The position numbers and the translations under genes were made by a program. 64,000 bases of DNA, taken from Roseomonas sp. HF4. Lineage in GTDB: Bacteria; Pseudomonadota; Alphaproteobacteria; Acetobacterales; Acetobacteraceae. The stretch is taken from NCBI RefSeq assembly GCF_005222755.1, contig NZ_STGD01000008.1, positions 62,001-126,000 of the forward strand. Direction: 5' to 3'. Under the pieces are notes generated by a model. It had not been told where the DNA came from. It ran no database searches and saw nothing but the letters and a program-made list of their open reading frames with translations. Shown in pieces: positions 54,798 through 62,776 of the stretch (positions are counted from its first letter, which is position 1; each line of letters starts with the position of its first letter).

Positions 54798-56234
54798 ATG
54801 AAGAAGGGCAACAAGCACCGCCCGGCGCAGGCTGCGCAGCCGGCAGGACGGCCGGAATCGGCACCGGCGGCGACCGGGTCGCATGGCGCCTCGATTGCCG
54901 AGCGCATGGAAGCCGGCAAGGCACTCCGCACCACCATCCCGCGTGCGTCCCACGCGGTCTGGAGACGACCAGCCGACCGCCAGGACCCGATCGCGCTTCT
55001 GCAGGAATCGGACGCGGATCGCCTGCCGGAGCTGGTGCCGATCCGCTACGGCCGCATGCTGCAGTCACCCTTCGCCTTCTTCCGCGGCTCGGCCGCGATC
55101 ATGGCCGCGGACCTCGCCAGGACACCGACGACCGACCATCGCGTGCAGGCCTGCGGCGACTGTCACCTGATGAATTTCGGCGGCTTCGCCACGCCGGAGC
55201 GCAACATCCTTTTCGATATCAACGATTTCGACGAGACCTTGCCGGCGCCCTGGGAGTGGGATGTGAAGCGGCTCGTCACCTCCTTCGTGCTGGCGGCGCG
55301 CTCGAACGGGTTGTCGGACAAGGTGGGGCAGGAGGCGGCCGAGGCCTGCGCGCGCAGCTACCGCAAGCGCCTGCGCGACTACGCGGAGATGGATCCGCTC
55401 GAGGTCTGGTACGCGCGCCTGACGGCGGAAGATGTCATGGACATGGTCCCGCCGGAGGTCCAGGCGCGCATCAAGTCGCGCCTCGAGAAGGCGGCCGCCG
55501 GCAGCGGCTCGGAACTCGATTTCCCGAAGCTCGCCGGCGTGGTCGGCGGGCGCGCCGCGATCCGCGACACGCCGCCGCTGATCTTCCACCCGGAGGCGTC
55601 CCGCGCGAAGGATTTCGGCGAGACCCTGGACGGGATCTTCGCAGCCTACCGGGAGACGTTGAGCGAGGACCGTCGTGCCCTTCTCGACCGCTACCGGGTC
55701 GTGGATGCGGCGATCAAGGTGGTGGGTGTCGGCAGCGTCGGCCGGCGCTGCTGGATCGTGCTGATGATGTCGGCCTCGAACGATCCGCTCTTCCTGCAGT
55801 TCAAGGAGGCGGTGGCGTCGGTGCTCGAACCCCATGCCGGACCGAGCCACCACGCGCATCATGGCGAACGCGTGGTGTTCGGCCAGCGGCTGGCGCAGCC
55901 GGCCTCGGATGTGTTCCTCGGCTGGGTGACGGCGCCGAACGGCCGGCAGTTCTATGTGCGCCAGCTTCGTGACGCGAAGATCAAGCCACTCGTCGAGACC
56001 TTCGACGAGGAGCTGATGCTGCTCTATGGCAAGCTCTGTGGCTGGACCCTGGCGCGCGCCCACGCGAAAAGCGCGGACGTGACCGGCATCGCTGGCTATC
56101 TGGGTTCCGGTACGCAGTTCGACGACGCCATGGGGCAGTTCGCCCTGGCCTATGCCGACCAGGCCCAGCGCGACCACGCGGCGCTGAAGGCGGCGGTGCG
56201 CAAGGGCGCGGTGCAGGTGCACACCGAGGCATGA
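54798..56234 (+). CDS. DUF2252 kinase-like protein
   Basis: About 478 residues. DUF2252 proteins look like distant relatives of aminoglycoside-phosphotransferase kinases: CGDCHLMNFGGFATPE resembles the catalytic loop (D-x-H-x-x-N), and FDINDFDETLPAPWEWDVKRL the following DFD metal-binding motif. An opening RYGRMLQSPFAFFRGSA is also conserved. The substrate is unknown. I start at 54798 (GAGG nine bases before), because the FNR-type promoter would begin transcription near 54743, downstream of the earlier in-frame ATG at 54723. It is convergent with the ppk2 gene. Confidence 0.88.
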   Translation: MKKGNKHRPAQAAQPAGRPESAPAATGSHGASIAERMEAGKALRTTIPRASHAVWRRPADRQDPIALLQESDADRLPELVPIRYGRMLQSPFAFFRGSAAIMAADLARTPTTDHRVQACGDCHLMNFGGFATPERNILFDINDFDETLPAPWEWDVKRLVTSFVLAARSNGLSDKVGQEAAEACARSYRKRLRDYAEMDPLEVWYARLTAEDVMDMVPPEVQARIKSRLEKAAAGSGSELDFPKLAGVVGGRAAIRDTPPLIFHPEASRAKDFGETLDGIFAAYRETLSEDRRALLDRYRVVDAAIKVVGVGSVGRRCWIVLMMSASNDPLFLQFKEAVASVLEPHAGPSHHAHHGERVVFGQRLAQPASDVFLGWVTAPNGRQFYVRQLRDAKIKPLVETFDEELMLLYGKLCGWTLARAHAKSADVTGIAGYLGSGTQFDDAMGQFALAYADQAQRDHAALKAAVRKGAVQVHTEA

Positions 56235-56394
56235 TGCCCGACCCCGCGGATCGTCGTCGATCCGCGGCGCAGGCGCCGGCGTCCGGCAGCACCCGGTGCC
56301 GATGCTGGCCGGCGCATGCCGCAGGCGAACCACGAGGCGCGGGGCGGGCCGCGCGCCGTGGCCTGGCATGCGGACCTACCGCATCCGGTATCGG

Positions 56395-57312
56395 TCAGCC
56401 GGTGCGTGACGGCGTGCCAACCGTGTCCGCGATCACCTTCCAGGGGTAATCCGGCTCGACGTAGTCTCCCGGCTTCTGGCGCTTCGGCAGATCCACCTTC
56501 GCGCGCTTCGGCGCCTCGTAGGGTATTTGGCGCAGCAGGTGGCGGATGACGTTCAGCCGGGCGCGCTTCTTGTCGTCCGAATGCACCACGTACCAGGGCG
56601 CCCAGGAGGAATCCGTCGCCTTGAACATGTCGTCGCGCGCGCGGGAATAGTCGTACCAGCTGCTGTAGGACTTCAGGTCCATGGGCGAGAGCTTCCACAG
56701 CTTCCGCCCGTCGTCGATCCGCGCGGCAAGCCGGCGCGTCTGCTCCTCGATGCCCACTTCCAGCCAGTACTTCAGCAGGATGATGCCGCCATCGACCATG
56801 GCCCGCTCGAAGCCCGGCGCCATGTTCAGGAAGTAGCGGACCTTCTCGTCGCCGGCGAAGCCCATCACCCGCTCGACGCCGGCGCGATTGTACCAGGACC
56901 GGTCGAAGATCACGATCTCACCGGCGGCGGGGAAGTGCTGCATGTAGCGCTGGATATACATCTGCGACTTCTCGCGCTCGGTCGGCGCGGGCAGGGCGAC
57001 GACGCGGAACACGCGCGGGCTGACGCGCTCGGTGATGGCCTTGATGGTGCCGCCCTTGCCGGCGCCGTCGCGCCCCTCGAAGACGATGCAAACGCGCGCG
57101 CCCGTCTCCTGCGCCCACATCTGCAGCTTCACCAGTTCGACATGCAGGTCGAACAGCGCCTTCTCGTAGGCCTTGCGGCTGAGCTTGCCATCGGGCTTGA
57201 AGGGCGAGCCGTCCTTCCCCCCGGCCGCCTGCTTCGCGGGGGCCGGGGGGTCCATCGGCGCGGCGTCCTGGGCGCGCCTGCCCTTCTTGTCCTTCTTGTC
57301 CTTCTTCGACAT
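56395..57312 (-). CDS. ppk2: Polyphosphate kinase 2
   Basis: A 305-residue PPK2, which uses polyphosphate to phosphorylate nucleoside diphosphates or monophosphates. Walker A is FEGRDGAGKGGTIKA, Walker B FDRSWYNRAGVERVMGF, and the lid region has RIDDGRKLWKLSPMDLKS. The C-terminal VHSDDKKRARLNVIRHLL is typical of the class I group. A Lys-rich N-terminal tail (SKKDKKDKKGRR) is present. The start at 57312 follows AGGAGG; a further ATG nine codons upstream is less likely. It forms a unit with the 151-residue gene just upstream. Confidence 0.95.
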   Translation of the reverse strand: MSKKDKKDKKGRRAQDAAPMDPPAPAKQAAGGKDGSPFKPDGKLSRKAYEKALFDLHVELVKLQMWAQETGARVCIVFEGRDGAGKGGTIKAITERVSPRVFRVVALPAPTEREKSQMYIQRYMQHFPAAGEIVIFDRSWYNRAGVERVMGFAGDEKVRYFLNMAPGFERAMVDGGIILLKYWLEVGIEEQTRRLAARIDDGRKLWKLSPMDLKSYSSWYDYSRARDDMFKATDSSWAPWYVVHSDDKKRARLNVIRHLLRQIPYEAPKRAKVDLPKRQKPGDYVEPDYPWKVIADTVGTPSRTG

Positions 57313-57354
57313 CGCGGCGTCCTCCTGGTTCCGTGGCACGGCCGGCGGATGCGC

Positions 57355-57810
57355 TCAGTCTTCCTCGGGGTGCTTCCAGCCAAGGAACCAGCCGCAGTCG
57401 CCCGGCATGCCACCGGGCCAGTCGACGATCTCGACCTGCAACTGGAAGCCACGGGGTTGCAGCTCCTTCACATAGTAGTCGTAGGCGCGCTTCGGAAATC
57501 CCTCGAGCCGCTCGTACCAGCGGGGGTCGTGGGTGGTGATGCTGCGCCCGGAATCCGGCAGCCATTCCGAGGGGAACTGCAGGACCTGGACGCGCTTCTC
57601 GCCATTCTCGACGGCCCGGCGCACAACCGCCGCCAAGCGCTCCAGCGCCTCGGGCTGCACCTGCCGCTCGTTGAAGGCCTCGCGCAGCGCTTCCCGCTCG
57701 GCCTTGGCCGCGGCCTCCGCCGCCAGGCGCTCGTCCGACACGCGCTTCCGCTTCTGCGCAATCGTGTCCCAGATCGCCTGGACACTCAGGTTCGATGCAT
57801 CGAGAGCCAT
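57355..57810 (-). CDS. Hypothetical protein co-encoded with PPK2
   Basis: A 151-residue soluble protein. The N-terminal third is a charged helix (RKRVSDERLAAEAAAKAEREALREAF, in parts); the rest has a compact alpha/beta look with WLPDSGRSITTHDPRWYERL, PKRAYDYYVKELQPRGFQLQVEIVDWPGGMPGDCGWFLGW (in parts). I recognise no named family. It lies 42 bp upstream of ppk2 in the same direction and shares the promoter region containing the 57923 motif. It may bind nucleotide or polyphosphate, but that is only context. Confidence 0.75.
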   Translation of the reverse strand: MALDASNLSVQAIWDTIAQKRKRVSDERLAAEAAAKAEREALREAFNERQVQPEALERLAAVVRRAVENGEKRVQVLQFPSEWLPDSGRSITTHDPRWYERLEGFPKRAYDYYVKELQPRGFQLQVEIVDWPGGMPGDCGWFLGWKHPEED

Positions 57811-57922
57811 GTCGGCACTTCCTTCCGTATCGCCGTGCCGGTTGGTGACCGGCGAAGATCATCCTGCAAACATCCTAGCGGCGGCGGCAGTCAGCGTGCG
57901 CCGGGGAGTGCCGATGGTCGCG

Positions 57923-57940
57923 GTAAATTACGGTGACGTG
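57923..57940 (-). promoter_or_regulatory. Shared 18-bp motif, site 2 (upstream of the ppk2 unit)
   Basis: The plus strand reads GTAAATTACGGTGACGTG. It matches site 1 at 14 of 18 positions and lies about 115-130 bp before the start of the 151-residue gene. It sits between that gene and the stop of the TPR regulator-like gene. Confidence 0.45.
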
Positions 57941-57954
57941 CGCGGCCGCCCCCG

Positions 57955-59565
57955 TCATCCGGTGCCGGTCAAGGCCGGTGCTGCGTCGGCCGCGGCTGCC
58001 TTCGCAAGGCCATCAATCATCATCTGCACCAGACGCGGATGGAGGTTGCGCCCCAACAGGTCCGCCTCGGCGCGCGAAAGGTAGTCGGGCTGGATGCAGC
58101 GCAGCGCCTCGATGGCGCGCGCCGCTTCCTCCCGGAAGCCGAGTTCTGCAGCCGCGACGGCCACCGCGACATGGCCGTAGGCGACGCCTGGCACATCGAC
58201 CTTGCGGGCCTCCTGCAGCGCCGCGTCGAAGCGGCCATGCCAGAGATGCCAGAGCGCCAGCCCGATCCGATAGCCCGAGGGCTGCGCCGGATTGCGCGCA
58301 TAGGAGCCTTCGATCAGCGGCAGGGCCCGGTCCCAGTCCGCGAGGATCGCGCAGCGGATGCCGAGTTCGGCCATGATGTCCGTGTCGTTCGGATTGAGGC
58401 CGAGCCCGGTCTCGAGCGCCGCCAGTGCGTTCGCGACGTCGCGCTGAAACCAATACGCCAAGCCGAGCGCGTGGTGGCTGCGGCTCGACAACGGCGCGAG
58501 GTCGATCGCCCGGCGGGCGAGGACGAGCGCGCGTGTGAGGGACCCGTCACCGTTATCCGGCGTCGCGTAGCCGTAGCGGTAGCCGTCGACATAGAGAAGC
58601 GACAGGCAGGCGAAGGCATCCGCGAAGCCGGGTTCGCGCTGCGTCGCGCGCTCGAGGTCGTGTCGCAGCAGGTCGAACATGGCCCGGTCGAAGGTCCGCC
58701 AGTACTGGTAGAAGCGGATGACGCAGTCATGGGCGGTCAGGTCGCTGCCCGGCCGCCCCTCCACCTCCTGCGCCTTGTGGGCGAAGAGTGCGCCGTAGGG
58801 CTGTGCGAGATGGCGCACCACCGCCGAGGCCACGTCGTCGCGTGCGAGCAGGATCTCGGCGGGGTCGAGCCGACGCGTGAAGGATTCACCCCAGACGCAG
58901 CGCCCCGTCCGGACTTCGGTCAGCAGCAGATCCGCCCGGAAATGATCCGCCGAGAGACTGGTGCCGCCGGTCAGCAGGAAGTCGGGGTCGAGCCCCGCGC
59001 CGCCGGCGTCGTTGGACAGGGCCGTCTCCGCGCCGAAGACGAAGAGCTCCGTATAGCGCGTCAGGCCCACCAGGATCTGGCGCGCGAAGCCGCGCGTGAA
59101 ATGGGGGTAGGCGGACTGGTCGCCTTCCTCGTCGAAGGGACGGACGAGAATGGCGGGGCCGCTCCTGCCGACCCGGCCGGCCGGGGCGCCCACGGCCTGA
59201 CAGGAGGCGGCGTCGAAAACGGGCACGTAGGACCCGCGCGGGATGGTGATCCGGGGGCCCTCTCCCGGTCCCGCCATCAGGTAGAAGCGTTCGAGCGCGC
59301 GCCGCAGCCGCCCGGCCTCGATGCGGACGATGGAATCCGTATGGGGGTCGAAATCGGCCTGGCGACCGAACACCGAGGTCGCGATGGCATAGGCCTTGAT
59401 GCGCTCGGCCCGCCCGGCCAGCGCCTCCTCGACCACGTAGCGCAGGAACTGTCGGTTGCGCGGGGACGCATCGAACGCAGCGGAGGCCAGGATCCGCTCC
59501 AGTTCCGCCCGAACCGCGTCCGGCGCCAGGACGCTCATCCGATTGTTTCCTAAATGATTAAGCAT
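57955..59565 (-). CDS. TPR protein of the adenylate-cyclase-like (CadC/OmpR-less) type
   Basis: About 536 residues. The N-terminus has the pattern LERILASAAFDASPRNRQFLRYVVEEALAG, then FGRQADFDPHTDSIVRIEAGRLRRALERFY and PRGSYVPVF (read in parts). This pattern is seen in TPR proteins often mis-annotated as adenylate cyclases; no cyclase domain is present. A middle region resembles TolB-like periplasmic folds (GFARQILVGLTRYTELFVFG). Several TPR units follow (SHHALGLAYWFQRDVANAL, AELGIRCAILADWDRAL). It may sense envelope stress or act in signalling. ATGs at 59565 (AAGGGG upstream) and 59538 are both plausible starts. Confidence 0.78.
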   Translation of the reverse strand: MLNHLGNNRMSVLAPDAVRAELERILASAAFDASPRNRQFLRYVVEEALAGRAERIKAYAIATSVFGRQADFDPHTDSIVRIEAGRLRRALERFYLMAGPGEGPRITIPRGSYVPVFDAASCQAVGAPAGRVGRSGPAILVRPFDEEGDQSAYPHFTRGFARQILVGLTRYTELFVFGAETALSNDAGGAGLDPDFLLTGGTSLSADHFRADLLLTEVRTGRCVWGESFTRRLDPAEILLARDDVASAVVRHLAQPYGALFAHKAQEVEGRPGSDLTAHDCVIRFYQYWRTFDRAMFDLLRHDLERATQREPGFADAFACLSLLYVDGYRYGYATPDNGDGSLTRALVLARRAIDLAPLSSRSHHALGLAYWFQRDVANALAALETGLGLNPNDTDIMAELGIRCAILADWDRALPLIEGSYARNPAQPSGYRIGLALWHLWHGRFDAALQEARKVDVPGVAYGHVAVAVAAAELGFREEAARAIEALRCIQPDYLSRAEADLLGRNLHPRLVQMMIDGLAKAAAADAAPALTGTG

Positions 59566-59684
59566 TGTGCCCCTTGACCCCACAATGTTGTCAAACAAGA
59601 AGCGCGTCGCCGATTTCCGTCTGGCCACCGGGGGGATTCGGCGGTGTCATGCGCTGCGTGACCGCGTCGGGCCTGCAGTCCGGC

Positions 59685-59702
59685 CTCTGTCACGGTGACG
59701 TA
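59685..59702. promoter_or_regulatory. Shared 18-bp motif, site 3 (between divergent TPR and small-protein genes)
   Basis: CTCTGTCACGGTGACGTA contains the perfect palindrome GTCAC-G-GTGAC (59689-59699). It lies about 125 bp before the TPR gene start and about 60 bp before the divergent gene at 59760, so it could control both directions. Confidence 0.5.
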
Positions 59703-59759
59703 CTTTCGCGCCCGCGCGAGCGGCGCGAATTTAGGAATTGCCGCGGAGGAACGACGGAG

Positions 59760-60029
59760 ATGGGGTCTGCGACCGCTCCCTGCCCGGACCTGGAGAGTGC
59801 CCTCGACGCGTTTCCCGAGCACGCTGCGTTCGTTCGGCGGCTCTTTCTCGCGGATCGTGCCTTTCGCAGCGCCTGCGAGGATTATCGGCTGGCGCGGGAG
59901 GGCCTCGCTGCCTTCGGGCGCCTGTCCAACGATACGCCGCGACCTGAGGTCGCGGACTACCAGCGCCTGGTGCGCGAGCTGGAGGCCGAGATGCGCGACA
60001 TGATCCACGCTGCGCGATGCCGCGCATGA
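59760..60029 (+). CDS. Small helical hypothetical protein
   Basis: An 89-residue soluble protein from the ATG at 59760 (GCGGAGGA upstream). It is almost all helix: AFVRRLFLADRAFRSACEDYRLAREGLAAF and VADYQRLVRELEAEMRDMIHAA, read in parts, an antiparallel-hairpin pattern reminiscent of DUF465-type proteins. The function is unknown. It overlaps the next gene (DUF3300) by 13 bases and begins the rightward operon that may include DUF3300 and DUF2950. Confidence 0.65.
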   Translation: MGSATAPCPDLESALDAFPEHAAFVRRLFLADRAFRSACEDYRLAREGLAAFGRLSNDTPRPEVADYQRLVRELEAEMRDMIHAARCRA

Positions 60030-61708
60030 GCGCCCTCGGAGCCGGTTGGCGATCCGGGCGTGATCGCGGGCCGCAGCCTGCCTGCCCGCTGCCCCGGGGT
60101 TCGGGCGCCGCCGCATCGTCGCTGTCGTTGCGCGGCCGCCTGCTGACGATGGTCCTCTACACGGGCCTCGGCGCCGCCACCGCGCTGGGGACGGTGCTGT
60201 CGCCGGCGCTCGCCCAGGCGCCGCCGCAGCCCGCCGCCACGCCAGCGCCGGTGGCGGCGACGCCGGGCAGCGAGCGCCTGACCCAGGCGCAGCTCGAACA
60301 GTTGCTGGCGCCGATCGCGCTGTATCCCGACGACCTGCTGATGCAGATGCTGATGGCCTCGACCTATCCGCTCGAGGTGGTGCAGGCGAAGCGCTGGCTC
60401 GGGCGGCCCGAGAACGCCGCCCTGCGGGGCGATGCGCTGGCGCAGGCACTGGTCCCGCAATCCTGGGATCCGTCGGTGAAGTCCCTGGTGCCCTTTCCCG
60501 ACGTGCTGACGCTGATGAACGACCAGCTGGAATGGACGCAGCAGGTCGGCGACGCGGTGCTGGCGCAGCAGCAGGACGTGATGAACGCGATCCAGGTGCT
60601 GCGCGGCCGCGCCCAGGCGAACGGCGCGCTGCAGACCGGCCCGCAGCAGACGGTGACAGTCACGCAGAACGTCAATGCGGCCCCCGCCGCTTCCGGGGCC
60701 GCAGTGGCGCCGCCACCGCAGGTCATCACCATCGCGCCGACGCAGCCCAACACGGTCTACGTGCCGGCTTATGACCCGAACGTAGTCTATGGCTCCTGGC
60801 CCTATCCGCAGAGCCCGCCGGCTTATTACCCGCCGCCCGTGGGATGGGGCGTGGGCAGCGCGCTGCTGACCGGCATGGCCTTCGCCGGCGGGGCTGCGAT
60901 CGTCGGCTCGCTCTGGGGCTGGGGGAACGCGAACTGGGGCGGGGGCGACATCAACGTCAACGCCAACCGGTACAACACCATCAACTCCAACCGTGGCGGC
61001 AACTTCTCCGGCAACACCTGGCGCCACGACACGACGCACCGACAGGGCGTCGCGTACCGCAATGACGAGGTGCGCAACCGCGTCGGCGCCGACCGTCCGG
61101 GTGGGGGCGGCGATCGCGCCCAGTCGCGCGAGCAGTTCCGCGGCCGGGTGGACCAGGCGCAGCGCGGCGAGGGCATCGGCGACCGCGGCGGCCCCGGTGA
61201 CCGCGGCGGCGTCGGAGATCGCGGCGGCGGCGGCGATCGTGGCCCGGGTGGACCGGGCGGGGCAGGCGGTGCCGGGGGGCCTGGCGGCCGCGGCGACCCA
61301 GGCGATCGTGGCGGCGTCGGCGATCGTGGCGGCGTGGGCGATCGCGGCGGACCCGGCGCGCAGCGCCCCGGCGGCGGCCAGGCGGCGAATCGCGGCGGCG
61401 CGGCGCAGCGCCCCGCCGTCCAGCACAACGCGGCCGGCCGACCCCAGGCACGCCCGGCCCAGCAGCCGGCGCGGCAATCCCCGCAGGGCTTCCAGGGCGT
61501 GGGCGATGGCGGGCGCGAACGCGCTGCGGCGGACCGCGGCGCGGCCAGCCGGCAGGGCCAGCCGGCGGCACGCGCGCAGTCCCAGCAGCGCGCGGCCGCA
61601 CGGCCGGCCGGCGGTGGCGGCGGCGCCCGCGCTGCAGGCGGCGGTGGCGGTGGTGCCCGCGCGGGTGGTGGCGGCGGCGGCGGCCGTGGCGGCGGTGGGC
61701 GTCGGTGA
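60017..61708 (+). CDS. DUF3300 exported Gly-rich protein
   Basis: About 563 residues. After a leader (TGLGAATALGTVLSPALAQ) comes the DUF3300 domain: LEQLLAPIALYPDDLLMQMLMASTYPLEVVQAKRWL (in parts), SLVPFPDVLTLMNDQLEWTQQVGDAVLAQQ, and the VYVPAYDPNVVYGSWPYP repeat. The C-terminal 200 residues are low-complexity: about eight GDRGG-type units and long Gly/Ala/Arg/Gln runs, likely disordered. An internal ATG at 60149 would give a shorter signal peptide. It is paired with DUF2950 downstream, as in many genomes; its role is unknown but presumably in the periplasm. Confidence 0.9.
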   Translation: MPRMSALGAGWRSGRDRGPQPACPLPRGSGAAASSLSLRGRLLTMVLYTGLGAATALGTVLSPALAQAPPQPAATPAPVAATPGSERLTQAQLEQLLAPIALYPDDLLMQMLMASTYPLEVVQAKRWLGRPENAALRGDALAQALVPQSWDPSVKSLVPFPDVLTLMNDQLEWTQQVGDAVLAQQQDVMNAIQVLRGRAQANGALQTGPQQTVTVTQNVNAAPAASGAAVAPPPQVITIAPTQPNTVYVPAYDPNVVYGSWPYPQSPPAYYPPPVGWGVGSALLTGMAFAGGAAIVGSLWGWGNANWGGGDINVNANRYNTINSNRGGNFSGNTWRHDTTHRQGVAYRNDEVRNRVGADRPGGGGDRAQSREQFRGRVDQAQRGEGIGDRGGPGDRGGVGDRGGGGDRGPGGPGGAGGAGGPGGRGDPGDRGGVGDRGGVGDRGGPGAQRPGGGQAANRGGAAQRPAVQHNAAGRPQARPAQQPARQSPQGFQGVGDGGRERAAADRGAASRQGQPAARAQSQQRAAARPAGGGGGARAAGGGGGGARAGGGGGGGRGGGGRR

Positions 61709-61719
61709 GGAGACAGGTC

Positions 61720-62691
61720 ATGATCCGGACCACCCTGCTCGGCGGCCTCGCCGTCGCGCTCCTCGCCACCGGCGCGCTGGCCCAGGGACCGGCGCCAGCA
61801 GCCCCCGTCGAGCCTCGGCAGCAGGAGCAGGCCCCGCGGCCCATCCCGCCCCGGGCCTTCCGCACGCCCGAGGAAGGCTTCGCCGCCTTCGTCGCCGCGC
61901 TGCGCGCGCGCAGCGAGACACAGGGCGTAAGCATCCTCGGGAGCGCCGGATACCGCTACCTCCGCTCCGGCGACCCGGTCGCGGACCGCACCGCGCGCGA
62001 CCGCTTCCTCGAAGCCTATGACCGGAAGAACGAGATCGTCCGGCCTTCCCCCGGCCGCGCCATCCTGCAGATCGGTGACGACGCCTGGCCGTTTGCGTTC
62101 CCGATGGTGCAGCGCGGCAGCACCTGGCGGTTCGATGCCGTCGCCGGCGGGCAGGAGTTGGCCGACCGCCGGATCGGGCGCAACGAGCTCGACACCATCG
62201 AGACGCTGCGCGCCGTGGCCGACGCGCAGATGGACTTCGCCCGAACCGCCGGGCGGCAGGGCGTCTTCCAGTCCTATGCGCGGCGCTTCTTCTCCTCGCC
62301 GGGCCAGCGGGACGGACTCTACTGGCCGACCCGGGAGGGCGAGGGGCCGAGCCCGCTCGGCCCCTTTGCCGCGGCCGCGAGCTCGGGCGGCTATTCGCGG
62401 CGCCAGGGCGACGCGCCGCAGCCCTACCAGGGCTACACCTTCCGCATCCTGGAGTCCCAGGGGCCGAATGCGCCGGGGGGCGCGATCGACTACGTGGTGA
62501 ACGGGCGGATGATCGGCGGCTTCGCCGTCATCGCCGTGCCGGCGCGCTACGGCATCTCCGGCATCAAGACCTTCATGATCAGCCACCACGGCACGGTCTA
62601 CGAGCAGGATCTTGGCCCCGACACGGCCAGGGAGGCGGCGGCGATCATGGCCTTTGACCCCGGTGAGGGCTGGACCCGGGTGGCGGAATGA
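61720..62691 (+). CDS. DUF2950 exported protein
   Basis: A 323-residue periplasmic protein with a Sec leader (TLLGGLAVALLATGALAQ). Family phrases are FRTPEEGFAAFVAALRA, GRNELDTIETLRAVADAQ, SPLGPFAAAA, YQGYTFRILESQGPNAPGGA and FMISHHGTVYEQDLG. GAGGAG precedes the ATG at 61720; a GTG at 61705 overlaps the previous stop but is less likely. The function is unknown; it partners DUF3300 genetically. Confidence 0.92.
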   Translation: MIRTTLLGGLAVALLATGALAQGPAPAAPVEPRQQEQAPRPIPPRAFRTPEEGFAAFVAALRARSETQGVSILGSAGYRYLRSGDPVADRTARDRFLEAYDRKNEIVRPSPGRAILQIGDDAWPFAFPMVQRGSTWRFDAVAGGQELADRRIGRNELDTIETLRAVADAQMDFARTAGRQGVFQSYARRFFSSPGQRDGLYWPTREGEGPSPLGPFAAAASSGGYSRRQGDAPQPYQGYTFRILESQGPNAPGGAIDYVVNGRMIGGFAVIAVPARYGISGIKTFMISHHGTVYEQDLGPDTAREAAAIMAFDPGEGWTRVAE

Positions 62692-62776
62692 CCCCGCCGC
62701 CGCGCGCATTCCGTCGCCCGCGGCCCCGATCCTTTCGCGCCCCATCGATGACGCGCTGCATGACCTCCCGGAGCGG

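Noticed and set aside
57955-59565. Adenylate cyclase activity
   Set aside because: Similar proteins are often labelled so, but no class III cyclase domain or metal-binding Asp pair is visible; only the N-terminal helical pattern and TPRs are present.
54376-59702. Interpreting the shared motif as an ECF41 promoter (TGTCACA-N16-CGTC)
   Set aside because: Site 1 has TGTCACA on the minus strand, but no CGTC lies at the required spacing at any of the three sites.
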